Source of the DNA: Branchiostoma floridae | Lineage: Eukaryota > Chordata > Leptocardii > Amphioxiformes > Branchiostomatidae | Direction: 5' to 3' | Assembly (NCBI RefSeq): GCF_000003815.2 | Contig: NC_049988.1 | Span: forward strand, 12,118,917-12,182,916 | Length of the DNA: 64,000 nucleotides | Shown: in pieces, positions 1 through 11,251 of the stretch | Layout of the letters: every line of letters begins with the position of its first letter | How positions within the stretch are numbered: the first letter of the stretch is position 1 | Notes under the pieces: generated by a model | Databases searched by the model: none | Told to the model about the DNA's origin: nothing | Seen by the model: the letters and a program-made list of their open reading frames with translations, nothing else | Translations under genes and position numbers: made by a program

Positions 1-224
1 ATGTTATGAGGAAATCTACCTATAATGTTAGTAACAAGCTAACCATCTGAAGGCAACACTAGTACTGCTGCGAGCCTTGCCTAAAATACCCGTAGTACTT
101 CTTGAATCTTGAAAAGACCACAGAGATAGTCGGGATGTACATGTGTTGAACGGGCCTTTTGCATTATGTCCGCCCCCCAAGTTGAGTGCGGGACAGTAAG
201 CTTTATATTCCGACAGATCCACCA

Positions 225-282
225 GTGCCGCACGTCAAGTGAGAGGGGGCCTTAAGGCCCCCTCTCACTTGACGTGCGGCAC
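225..282. repeat. 58-bp perfect palindrome at the left end of the transposon
   Basis: The sequence is its own reverse complement, centred at 253/254 on CCTTAAGG. It is made of the element's TIR end facing a second inverted partial copy of the same TIR. Confidence 0.9.
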
Positions 283-328
283 GCTTGCGGCATTGCTGCG
301 TTCGAAAACGCAGATGTACCGCCACGGA

Positions 329-391
329 ACCTAGAGGTGCCGCAAGCAAACCTAGAGGTGCCGCAAGCAAACCTAGAAGTGCCGCAAGCAA
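329..391 (+). repeat. Three 21-bp tandem repeats inside the transposon
   Basis: The unit is ACCTAGAGGTGCCGCAAGCA plus A, at 329, 350 and 371. Each copy carries a TGCCGCA word. Confidence 0.85.
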
Positions 392-436
392 GCGCGACGT
401 TTTTTAAAAAGTTTAAAAATAACGCAAGTGGCAAGA

Positions 437-487
437 TGCCGCAACAGTGCCGCAACAGTGCCGCAACGGTGCCCCAACAGTGCCGCC
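437..487 (+). repeat. 11-bp tandem repeats (TGCCGCAACAG)
   Basis: Four full units plus a partial one continue the TGCCGCA theme of the element's ends. Confidence 0.85.
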
Positions 488-1548
488 ACCATGCCCCAAA
501 CAGTATCAAGGATATATTTTGCCTATTTTACACCAAGAATCAAAAGTAAACATAATTTTATCACCGAAAAACTATTTTAGATGCATTTCTAATAATTTTA
601 CAGCGGTTTTCGATCCAGTTAAAACACTGCGAATTCCAGAAAACTTACCTTGTATCCGTATTCAGAGTTAACTTAAAAAAAATCTTTTGATTTATCTAAT
701 GGAAAGTAGGTCAGTATTTTATACTTGAAAACAAAAAATAAGTAACTGGTTTATCGATTAACCTACGGATGTAGAGATAAAGGTTATCGTACAACGTTCA
801 AAAAGAAATTATTTATGTTGGATTATAACGAGTTTGCGTTTGCGTTATAACGTTATAAGCTAATCATTGCTGGTAGCCTGCCACCGATAAAATACAAAAT
901 TGCAGTCATTCAGACCCATGGGCCATATTTTTCTCACTTTTTACAAATATGATAGACTTAGACATCAATAGGCTGGCAAGCCATCCGCCGACAATGAAAA
1001 TACAATGAAATGAAAAAATGACAATGAAAAATAAGTATGAAATATCAAGCATTTTCATTTTAAAAATTTGCAAAATTGGTGAATAAACATATTAACATAC
1101 ATAATTACACATAACGTTACATGGTGCAAAACGTACACATGGACTCAGATCTGGTATATGTTTCGTGTCCGTTCATTCGGGTCATTTCCTTTACTGTAAA
1201 CGTTTTTCAAGGTTATTTATAGCATATGTATCATATAATTCATTATCTTAATGGAAATCTTTTCATTATAAATCTCGTTTTTGGGCATTCTCATCATTTT
1301 ACAGTGATTTTTCATAAATTGACAACGCTGCAATTGTCAATAACATGTTCATTTAGTCTAGAAACGCAAAAGTGCCGCACGTCAGTGTGAGTGCAAGACA
1401 AAATCGGCGAAATTAACACAACAGTGCCGCAGTGAACGAACGCAGCAATGCCGCAAGCGTGCCGCACGTCAAGTGAGAGGGGGCCTTTAGGCAGTACAGT
1501 ACAGTAGACTTCATTTGCAACATGTAGGCCGCGTAGGTCCCTCCAATA

Positions 1549-1674
1549 GCGGATGTTTGGATACACAAAGACCTTCTCTATGGAGAGCTGATCTCAGGAA
1601 AGATCCCCACCGGCCGGCCACAGCTGCGGTTCAAAGATGTCTGCAAGGTGGATTTAAAGGCTTTCAAAGACTAA
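1549..1674 (+). pseudogene. LINE ORF2 C-terminal remnant
   Basis: From 1570 the frame reads DLLYGELISGKIPTGRPQLR, then FKDVCKVDLKAF and a stop. This is the familiar C-terminal block of animal non-LTR retrotransposon proteins. It is a short fragment next to the right end of the transposon. Confidence 0.65.
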
Positions 1675-2105
1675 TCATGCATATTAAAGTACCACAGATC
1701 TTATATAATAGGTTCTTCTCGCTTCTTGGTAATAGTGAAAATGTAGGAGTGTATGGGTTTAGCAATAGTCAGTTTGTTAAAACGCACAAGGAATGTGAAT
1801 TTGCCAGTGTTACTCATATGTCTGAGTCTACTTTCTATATAACTTAACAGCGTATTTCTATCATTAATATACATAGTACAATCAGTGCACTTCATCTTCT
1901 ACCATGTTCGAGGTAAAAAAACTGACAGACTCTTTGTTCTAGCGGAGTTCGGTTGTGCCTTCCTGATTCAATTCACAGTTTGTGACAACTGATTCTTAGT
2001 TAAGCAATGGAACTTCTGTGCCTTATTTGTAATTTTCAGAGTCTTGATTGTATATGGAGCTTGTAATGTAGAACTAGTCGGTACGTTTTGAGCTTGTTTT
2101 TTCGC

Positions 2106-2205
2106 NNNNNNNNNNNNNNNNNNNNNNNNNNNNNNNNNNNNNNNNNNNNNNNNNNNNNNNNNNNNNNNNNNNNNNNNNNNNNNNNNNNNNNNNNNNNNNN
2201 NNNNN
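2106..2205. other. Assembly gap, 100 N
   Basis: One hundred N bases, a conventional unknown-size gap. Apparent ORFs through it are artefacts. Confidence 0.99.
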
Positions 2206-3218
2206 GACTGCTGCACTATATCATTCCCGCCTAAAGTTAAACATGTCACACTAATGGTGGGAAATTTTAATGGAATCTACACACCCCGATGTTTGAAAAT
2301 AATTATATAATGTGAATCCCTTTACTTCTACGATAAACGTGCATTCACCATAATAAAAGTTTGAAATAACAAATACTAATCAGCCAAATTAACAATCGTT
2401 ATCGGCTACGTGTAGTTACGGAACAAGGTGAAAAGCCAAGAAAGAACTAAAAGGAGTGGCCTATTAGAAGCATCTGACTCCCCTCTTTCCACGGAAGAAG
2501 GATATTGAATGCATGATGTATCTTATTCACCCTGCAAGAGCTGGTAAAGTTCAGGGAACCAGAGCTATGGCTGCAAAGATTCTCGCCTCTGCAGTAAGAG
2601 ACCACTGTTACATAACGCTATATATCATAGGGGAATAATACGTTGCCAACTGAATTGAAGCACTTTACACCCACTTCCTCACCAATATAAATTGGCCACA
2701 GTCCAAACAAAGTGAGAAATGGAAAAGTGCCATGAATGTATGGACTGGCAATATGGACAAGCTGTTTGACATCTTCTGCGAGAACAAATTTGGACGGGAG
2801 TCCCAAGAGAACACTAACGGGGTAAAGATGGGGGAAGAGGAATGATAATTCGTGAATTCTATGTTTAATTAAAAGTGTCAGCTGGATGACAAAAGAGGAA
2901 AATTTAGGAAAAATACGTTGCCATGAAATCTCAGTCTTTTGCAGTCTATCCATGCAGCTGTTACGTCTGCCGTTACCCAGTGCCGCATTTGAAGTCCACT
3001 AATGAGTTTCTAACAGGTGCCAAGTACTTTTATTGCTTTTCGAGTTATAAAGTTCACTGATGGACGAGGTAGAATTTAATATAGCGCTGTCATTTTCAAA
3101 ATGGCGCCCAACCGCACTGCCGAGCTGTGATCAGAGGCGGACGATGTTTCAAGTATCAACTTTTATAAGGTTTATAGAAGAAGTTAGCGAGGTGTGTATG
3201 GACAGAAAATAGCTTTAG

Positions 3219-3638
3219 ATAATGGTTAGATAGACTAGGGAAACTTTCGTTGCATTTAATATAAAGCCAGCAGTCTGTTGACAGCCAACCACAGTTTCAT
3301 CATTCTATGATAGTGAAGTAAATAAGCACGGGGTGTGCTAGGACGTGCCGGACACGCTATTTCTAGGCCTCTTCTGAGAATCTCCTCCCAGACTATTATG
3401 ACTCTCAGCATCAGAACTACGGCCTTTATACAGATGATAGTTAGATAGACAAGGGAAACGTTCGTTGCATTGAATATAAAGCCAGCAGTCTATTGACACC
3501 CAGCCACAGGTTCATCATTCTATGATAGTGAACTAAATAAGCACGGGGTGTTCTACGACATGCAAGTCTAGGCCTCTTCTGAGAATCTCCTCCCAGACTA
3601 TTATGACTCTCAACTCCAGAACTACGGCCTTGTACAGA
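3219..3638 (+). repeat. Two tandem copies of a ~210-bp unit
   Basis: The segments 3219-3433 and 3434-3638 align along their length. Both contain ATAAAGCCAGCAGTCT and CTCTTCTGAGAATCTCCTCC. Divergence is modest, with a small deletion in the second copy. Confidence 0.85.
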
Positions 3639-3854
3639 AAATCATCAGATGTTATGATATTGAAGTCGGCGAAATCGAACAGACTCCCGCCTACTGGTCA
3701 GTTCACTCCAAGGCCAATTAAAGCCTACTATTTCCATGGTCAAAGTCCCATATTACTATTCGGCCAGTCTGGTAGAGACTACGTAATGACTACAAGGGTC
3801 CAGTGATAGACCTGGAAGAATTCACAGTAGAAGCTAGAAGAGAAGGGACTCAGT

Positions 3855-4187
3855 GTGAAAGAAGCTCAGAATGAGGACCTGGATCGAAAAAGCAATGCAG
3901 ATTTGCACAAGCTAAATCCCCTAGGTGGTATGTTAACGAACCCAGAGGAGGTTGACGAATTCACCCAGTCAACTGTGATATTCAAAACAGACAAAGTCGA
4001 TCAGCTCTACCTTGAAGTTAGATACAGCAATGCCACCAGTTTTGTCTTTGTCCAAAACGTCTCCTCCGCTCAAGCTATTCAAAGCAGGATTATAAGAATC
4101 TACCTCCCGTCACGTACGCAAACAACTTGTAGAGTAAACTCGTCCTGGGAAGACTTTGGCAGTGTCGTTAATGATTTATCAAAGTGA
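3855..4187 (+). CDS. Unrecognised 110-codon ORF, possibly a transposon-protein fragment
   Basis: The product is hydrophilic in its first half (KEAQNEDLDRKSNADLHKL) and includes VDQLYLEVRYSNATSF. There is no signal peptide or membrane segment. It follows the 210-bp tandem duplication, and an AATAAA lies downstream near 4368. I do not recognise the family. Composition looks more coding-like than its neighbours, so it may be a decayed mobile-element ORF or a single exon of an unknown gene. Confidence 0.25.
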   Translation: MKEAQNEDLDRKSNADLHKLNPLGGMLTNPEEVDEFTQSTVIFKTDKVDQLYLEVRYSNATSFVFVQNVSSAQAIQSRIIRIYLPSRTQTTCRVNSSWEDFGSVVNDLSK

Positions 4188-4589
4188 ACCGCGATAAACA
4201 ATATAACTGTGTTTAACGGTGTCCTGTGAAATTGTGCTATGATTGACACAGGACATTTTTATGGATGATTGTAATGGATACTTGAAGTATACCTTAAACT
4301 ACATCAGGACATATAACGTTATAGTATTCTGTATAATTATGTTTTAAGATAAAATACTTTAGATTAATAAATAAAACACTTACTGAGTGTAGGCTAGTTG
4401 TGATGCATTATTCGGATAGAAACTGAGGAAAAACATCTTGTAGTATCCAACCTTTGACCTGCAATATGACCCTGACATTGGAATTTTCATTATGCAAACT
4501 GTGTGTGTATGTTTAACCTTTATTTAGACTTGAGATACATACTAGCATCTCTTCGGCCTAAGCCCGTTTTCAATGGTTCAAGGCTTGGA

Positions 4590-5095
4590 GGAGGTCAAGA
4601 GGTCTTCCATTACACATAGTTATTTACAACAACACAATAATTTACTATTCCATAGTCGTATTAACTTGAGAGCCTTGTACATCAGCAATGTCTCCTGGTG
4701 TTTGTGTATAAATTTGATGTCCTTCCAGCCTAATCGAATACTTCCGCCGAGGGAGTTTTGTAGGGGACCCTCAGCAGGATCAGCTTCCCGGTCCTGTTCT
4801 AGATCTGCATGCGTTGGAGTTTCACTAGGTCTTGCTCCGGTGCAGCATCCCAGACAGTACTTCCATATGTTATATACGGAAGGAATATTGTGTTGTACAA
4901 AGTACGAAGTGCACACGTAGATACAAAGGGACTGACATGCTTCATTATACTCAATGATCGCCTTAACTCGCCAGGCCCGTCTTTGACATGACATTTCCAC
5001 TTCAGGTGACTGTCAATGTGTATATGTATTATACAAGTTACACTCAGTCTGACTTATAAACTGGCCATTGATAGTCAATCTAGAGTTTCGGAATG
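4590..5095 (-). pseudogene. Degenerate non-LTR retrotransposon reverse transcriptase (3' part)
   Basis: Read on the minus strand, frames spell pieces of the RT/connection region: LTINGQFISQTE, then HLKWKCHVKDGPGELRRSL, then LRTLYNTIFLPYITYGSTVW, then RLGWKDIKFIHKHQETLL. At least one in-frame TAG and two frame changes separate them, so it is dead. Confidence 0.7.
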
Positions 5096-5535
5096 GATGC
5101 CAATTTTTTCACATGAATGTCGTCGAAAGACATGGAGGCATGGGGGAATCAGGGCTAAAGTTGATCTGATCAATTTTCTGAAAGAACAACCCTCTCTAAT
5201 ATCAATCAGTATAGAAAAAGGCAATATTTTCTCCAGTCCTCTATTTCTCCTGTTATTGACGTCATTGCATGCCCAGGTAGAATTACAAGTGCCATATGGT
5301 TACGAATTGTCAGTTGGGCTCGGGGGGCATGTATTAGCCAAGCATTTCCTGATCAAAAAACGCAAGGAGTGTCAGCTCAACACATGTACCTTGAAAAAAG
5401 AAAAGGACAAGGCTAGGTCAAAGAAAAACAAAATGGCGGGTCGATGATATGCCGTTTGCCTTACTTGCGCGCATGCGCAAGGCAGTCCATCTCCAAAGCA
5501 CTAAATTTGAGTCGGGGCGCGAAGAAGAAATAAAG

Positions 5536-5808
5536 TACTTGTACCTCATTGCATCATCATCATCATCACGGGCGAGTTGTCCGACCAGTTCTACTTTTTC
5601 CTTCCAGACATCTCAGTCCCTCAAAGCGTTCTTTAAATCCTCGACCCACATCACGAGCAAGTTGGTCTATGTAGGTCAGTCGGGGTCGCCCAGCAACTGG
5701 TTCCAGTTCACTAGCAAGCTCTACTTTGCTCCTGATACAGTGACCGGCAAATCTGGCCATACGCCCCCTGATGCTGGTAGATATGGCGGGAATCTTGCCA
5801 TACTTCAT
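5536..5808 (-). pseudogene. LINE 3' remnant with (ATG)n-type tail
   Basis: The minus-strand frame reads RMARFAGHCIRSKVELASEL, then GRPRLTYIDQLARDVG. This is a C-terminal signature common to LINE proteins of marine invertebrates. It ends at a run of ATG triplets (5553-5567), a typical LINE tail. Confidence 0.65.
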
Positions 5809-6198
5809 TGCAGTCGCCTAGAAGCTTTGGTTATGTTTTCGGTCATATTTCTGGTCAGATTTATTTATTTGTGGTAGGCAGAAACCCAGAAGCTATGGAT
5901 GAAACTGCATGGAATTCTGGTAGGTGGGTAGGGGAAAATGAAGATCAAGTTCGATAGTAGGCCTCATTGCGGCTTTTATCGTACTTCCGCTGTATTTCCG
6001 GTTTTGATGAATCTCCAAGCAGATCACCGCGAAGATCTTTCGTGGTGGCCAATGAACTTTTTTTACCAGCTAAACACTTTTCCCAGCTTTATGATGCTAT
6101 TTCATGTCACCGCAAGATCTGCCCAGAGATTAGGTTTTGATATCTTTTGCTCTGGACATCCTCTGGTCACAATTTTCGGTATTTTCTGATTGAAAACA

Positions 6199-6236
6199 GT
6201 GTGTGTGTGTGTGTGTGTGCGTGGGGGGGGGGGGGC
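6199..6236 (+). repeat. (GT)n microsatellite with poly-G
   Basis: A GT run is followed by about 13 G residues. Confidence 0.95.
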
Positions 6237-6329
6237 ACAAACAGTGACGTTTTCCCCTTTTTCACAATCTGCTCGTGCGCAATGAGCCTAACTCTGCATG
6301 ATCCAAACAAGCAAAGCTTTGACTCTTGA

Positions 6330-7140
6330 AGCAAAGATGTTCGTGTATTGTTTGGGTCAAGTCTTTGGATTTTATCTGAAAGTACAAACTAACCAATCAG
6401 CGCTGGGTTTCTTTTCAATCTAGTTATGGCCATGGGTAAAAGTGTTTTTGGAAGGTCACATTCATTTTCTGACATTTTCAAAGGGCAAAATCTAGGTTGC
6501 AGTTAGCAACCTTTCTCCAAACAGAATTAATTCGTTAATGTTCCATATTTCCCGAGAGGCTATCTCATTTATCGTATTGTTACCGACACAATTCTTGACC
6601 TATTTTGTGAGTGGAAGGCTGTTTGCCTGCAACATGACAATCCCTGTTGTACCAATTTAGAGTCACCGCAAGGACTTTTAGGACATAACATGTTTGAACT
6701 ATTACCTTCGCCAAAACGACAGAAGGTTATGTTTTAAATAAGATGACATTTAATTCACCATTTTCAAACAATTCAAAATGAAATTTTGGATTCATTATTT
6801 AAAATGAAATTTGGATTGATTTTATTTATGATGGAAACAATTTGAAAGAAACTGTGCCAAGTTTTCTTTATCTATAATATTTTCAAACTTCTTTGTGATT
6901 CTTCCACTGTTCAAAATATTCACAACAACTTGCAACACCTTATAACAGTGTCCAAATGGGGGTTATTTGTAGGGTTACTGCCCCTATAAAAGGAGCCGCT
7001 AATGCAGTCCTATTTTCTACTTCTGCATGTTTTTTTTAGATCTTAAGTGTGGGGACTGGTGACTCTTTTATGGTGAGCCATCGATGCATGACAACCAGAC
7101 ATGGTTTTCTGTACTTAGCAGGGAGGTGTTATTGCTTTCT
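6330..7140. other. No gene seen
   Basis: AT-rich intergenic sequence without a convincing ORF or recognised repeat. Confidence 0.5.
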
Positions 7141-7159
7141 TCCATGGCCAGGTCAATAA

Positions 7160-7600
7160 CCCTTTACAGAATGTTGGAACATGGTGGAACAGATTGAAAT
7201 GTGTCAAAAGAAATGGTAAATCGTATGTTTCAAAATAGTTTGGAAAAAAAGAAATGGTAAATCATATGTTTCAAAATAGTTTGAAAAATAATTCAAATAA
7301 TGTATTCGATGTTAGAAATGTTATTAACAAGTTGGAACACGACCAAAAATGCTTAGAGAGTCCAACAAATGTTAGATATTGTTCAAAACAGTTACGTGTC
7401 TCATATTGTTCGCTCAACGATTTCGAACGTGTTAGGAAAAAGCAGCAAACACCCGCACGGCTTATGTGGAATTGACTATATGATGGCATGGTGTTTGAAC
7501 CTTTGTTCATTATACATAATATTCCACCATCAAGACTACTGAATTGCTTCTGTTTCTGAGGAATTAATTTCCCATGGCCCACCAGGTAACTCGTGCTTTT
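7160..7600. repeat. Dispersed repeat, copy 1
   Basis: It shares blocks such as TTCGATGTTAGAAATGTTA and CAAAACAGTTAC in the same order with 8617-9005. A 55-bp internal tandem duplication (AAGAAATGGTAAATC) lies at 7208-7290. The terminal hairpin seen in the other copy is decayed here (7480-7545). Confidence 0.65.
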
Positions 7601-8559
7601 GCAAGCTAAGAGCAATACAATTGCAAACAGAATGAAGTGTTCTTTATTGCCAATTGAGCACATAATATGTGGATCATATGCTGTAGCATAGATCCATTTG
7701 GCACGTAAGCAAAATCGTCTTTAGTGTTTCTCAGAAGTGAATTGGCAGCAAACCCCGGAGAAATGATGACTATTGTTACCAAAACCGTTTTGCTTGTTGC
7801 AGAAGAAATTCGTTGAAATGGAACATTAATTAAATGTAAGGAGGTTTCAGAAACGTATGATATAAATCTGTTATTTGGTGCTTATTAGCAAGGCAAAGTC
7901 AAAGCCAAAGTGCTTTATGTCCTCCAAGTGTGGATTGTGGAATAACGCAGCTAATTTGTATGCGTCGTATGAGTACAATGACCCTGAACAAAACCTCGCA
8001 AGGCTCATTAACCGGAAGAAAGCATCGTAGAGTGACTTATTAAAAGGTTGAAGAGTTGTTTCCTTAACCATTACAGTCCTTGTGCACGTGCGTGTACGTG
8101 GTGAATATGTATGTATGGTGTAGTCAGAGTCAGTCGCTGTATAGACTGCAAACAGGCCAATGGTGTCGTGAAATATCAAACTCGGAAGTATAATATACAC
8201 AACGTAACAAGTTGCTCAAGCAACCAAATGTATTTTGGAAACGGTCACATATTTCAATCAGCATCCACTTACTTTCGGCAATGAGTTAATAATCTGTTGT
8301 TCTAATGATAAAAAATAAGAATCTAATCCCAAAATTTATCTATAGTTAGCTCCTGTCCTCAAACAACATGAGCTGGTTAATATTGTTATGGGAAAGCAGT
8401 GGAAGATGAACTACATTTCATTTGTCAATGTTCACATTACAGTTCCGAAAGAAACAAACTTTAAATCATTAGCATCAACTTTGTCTTATCTTCGTTTTCC
8501 ATTCGACTACATAAAAATATATGTCATTTGCACACCCGTTCTTAAATATTGGTTACATA

Positions 8560-9030
8560 CCTTGGGTGACATACAGATCCTTTGCTAGTACTGGCGTAGT
8601 AGTATGATTAACTGTTGACCCATTCACAAAATGTTGGAACATTGTTGAAATGTGTTAAAAGAAATAGTGAAACATATGCAAGCTTTAATAGTTTGGACAC
8701 TAATGAACAATTCGATGTTAGAAATGTTACTATCAAGTTGGAACAAGATTTAAAAATGTTTAGAACGTTGAAAAAATGTTCAAAACAGTTACCTGTCTCA
8801 GATTGATCGAACAAAGATTTCGAAAATGTTAGGAAAAAAGGCCCAACGTTGGTGAAAAATCAGTATATTGATGGTGGAATGTTTGATGAACAAACGTTAA
8901 ACTTTGTTCATCAAACATTCCACCATCAGTATACTGATTTTTTTCTTGTTCAAAGAATTAATTTTCCACCGGTGCACTCGTACCTAGGTTGACATACAGA
9001 TCCTTAGCTAGTATTGGCAAAATGTGGTGG
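8560..9030. mobile_element. Dispersed repeat, copy 2, with flanking direct repeats
   Basis: The body at 8617-9005 matches 7160-7600. Flanking segments near 8565-8600 and 8988-9027 both contain TGACATACAGATCCTT and CTAGTA-TGGC, direct repeats of about 35 bp separated by 420 bp. No coding capacity is seen. Confidence 0.55.
8855..8942. repeat. Long near-perfect hairpin (about 39-bp arms, 8-base loop)
   Basis: Arms 8855-8894 and 8903-8942 are reverse complements with one mismatch around loop CGTTAAAC. Confidence 0.9.
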
Positions 9031-9429
9031 ATCTACATAGAACGTCTGACCCTTTCCAAATTACTCGAATGATAAAATATTGACATGCGTAAAGTTCTCA
9101 CACGAGATAGATATCGTGTCGAGGATACAAGGGGGGTCACATTGGCAGCTTATCCTGCAATCCACGAACTATCACAGCAGTGTTGAATTCCAGACTGCAC
9201 GAGGATGATGTCAATTTCCCTCCTGGCCACGCTTTTGTCACAACATTGGACCCATGCCATGACTTGGAAAATGACCTGCGTAACTCAACTCCTGAACAGA
9301 ATAAGAACTACAATCTGAGGTCGAAAATGTCGAATTTTCAAGTCTACTTGCGATTCGATGCAAATGTGCCACTGATGGTGCATATTAGATGAATTGCCCA
9401 ATTGTCCCAATTGACACGTTCAAGTTAAG

Positions 9430-9750
9430 CCGTGGAAGAAGACTTTCCTTGCTCCGTAGAATAAGACATTTCCCTAAGCCCTACATTAGGACCCTTCTCT
9501 GTGCTATGGGATAAGACCTTTCCTTGCGCCGTGGAATACGACCTGTCATTGCGCCGTGGAATACGATCAGTCATTGCGCCGTGGAATACGACTTTTGCTT
9601 GCGCCATGGAATTAGACCTTTCCCTTTGCCATGGAATAAGTCCTTTGCCTATGCCATGGAATAAGACATTTCCGTGTGCCGTGGAATAAGACATTTTATT
9701 TTGCCGTGGAATAAGACCTTTCATTGTGCCGTAGAATAAGACCTTTCCGA
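9430..9750 (+). repeat. 25-bp minisatellite, ~12 units
   Basis: Units of the form GCGCCGTGGAATACGACC recur every 25 bases, with drift between GCCGTGG and GCCATGG. Because 25 is not a multiple of 3, the repeat is read in all frames and creates ORFs on both strands. Confidence 0.9.
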
Positions 9751-9759
9751 ATCCCTGTC

Positions 9760-10845
9760 AAGGAAGAACAGTATTTAAAAATGACATGTTTGTCTAGAGA
9801 ATGCGATATTACTATGTACTCACCGAATGTCAGCAGAGCTATATCGTTGTCTATAGTTCGGTTGTCTATAGTTGTCTAACGTCCGGCTGATATTCCACAG
9901 ACATTGTCAAGTGCAGTACTTAACACAACCATATCTAGCTTTGACTCTGTTAAGCCTTAAACAAACTATTCCTTACCCCCATGTTAAAAGCCCTGCGATC
10001 ATCTAGTCGCAGTGTATAGCTTAAAAGGGCACGTCCTTCTCTTGAACCTTCATCTTTGTTACCATTTCATAAACATCATGCAGATTTTTTACTTCAATGA
10101 TTTTACTTTACACTAACCGGAACTGAAAGCCTTTCCATGTCCATGGAGTATCACATGCCTCACAGCTTATCTCTAAGCACAGACTTCTCGGTTGATGCGG
10201 TTACAACTACAGGCGGTCACTACAGTTTATTGATAGAGTGGTTTCTCATTAAGGGATCTTAGCCATGGGATACAGGTTATCTTCCAATATGTAATTACTG
10301 CGACCAACCTGATTCTTGTTGATCGATTAAATCGAAATCATGTTATTTTTATGACCAGACCGGAGTGTATAGCTTTCAGCATCTTTTCTGAAACGGCCAA
10401 TTTCAAAGTCAGAAATTACATTTCCTCTCCTGGAAATCCGATGTTGCTTTGAGCTGAATATAGCAATAGCGAACTATCATCACTTGCAATTACGAAAGAC
10501 AATTTGCAATTGTGAAATTAAAGAGTTCCAACGTCTTTCAAATTCCAAATGACTATTATTGATGCCGTCTAACCTGTCTAACATGTATTCAAACAACCGT
10601 CATTTTGCTAATAGAATCTGCGCAACCGACGAAAATATACATAGGGTTAGGCTGAAACGAAACACAGTATTTCATTGATGTTGCTCATATACTGTATGCT
10701 ACTGTGTGGGTTACAAAAGAAGGTTTTTCCTGTTTTACCATGTATGTAATAGTTTTTTTTTCACCCGTTATTCCACCCAATGACCTTTCGTGATGATCAG
10801 GTGTTACGGACACGTGCTGAGATGCTCATTAAAATTTATGGAGCT
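9760..10845. other. Gene 1 upstream region; no ORF
   Basis: Unique-looking AT-rich sequence before gene 1. It may include untranslated exons or control elements, but none can be named from sequence alone. Confidence 0.4.
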
Positions 10846-10849
10846 ACAC

Positions 10850-10855
10850 TATAAG
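10850..10855 (+). promoter_or_regulatory. Possible TATA box of gene 1
   Basis: TATAAG lies 57 bases before the start codon, and an E-box CACGTG lies at 10811-10816. The spacing would allow a short 5' leader, but no transcript evidence is available and an upstream untranslated exon is equally possible. Confidence 0.25.
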
Positions 10856-10906
10856 GGGATAGCAATCTTCAGGGTCAACATATCTGCTTGTGTGTTGTAG
10901 AGAGAG

Positions 10907-11251
10907 ATGGACAACCTCACGGAAGAGATGAACAACTTCACGGAAGACTTTATCGGCAACACCAGCGCTGGCAACCGGACGGAACCACACGGGCTGACCG
11001 CCGTGGCCTACGTCATGCCGACCGTGTGCGGAGTCATCCTGCTGATCGGCGGCGTCGGCAACTCGCTGGTGATCTACATCGTGGCCCGCTTCAGCGAGAT
11101 GAGAACCGTCACCAACTATTACATCGTCAACCTGGCCGTCACCGACCTGGCCTTCCTGGTCTGCTGTATCCCCTTCACTACCATCAACTACCTGACGTAC
11201 GGCTGGATCTTCGGCAAAACCATGTGCACCTTCGTTTTCTATATGATGCAG
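10907..11251 (+). CDS. KISS1R-like: Gene 1 exon 1 (N-terminus to start of TM3)
   Basis: The exon has 115 codons, ends in CAG and is followed by donor GTGAGA. It is GC-rich, unlike the AT-rich surroundings. It encodes the glycosylated N-terminus, TM1, TM2 and the first part of TM3 (MCTFVFYMMQ). Bases 11000-11235 are identical to 36081-36316 in gene 2. Confidence 0.95.

Larger units (their letters stand above)
254..1487. mobile_element. Non-autonomous DNA transposon, 1.23 kb, with 51-bp perfect terminal inverted repeats
   Basis: The left end 254-304 and right end 1437-1487 are exact reverse complements over 51 bases. The TIR contains the word TGCCGCA twice, and the interior is filled with more copies. 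No transposase ORF is visible. Three shorter relatives occur at 43255-43491, 49515-49735 and 63639-63872. The superfamily is not assigned; the target-site duplication is unclear. Confidence 0.75.
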
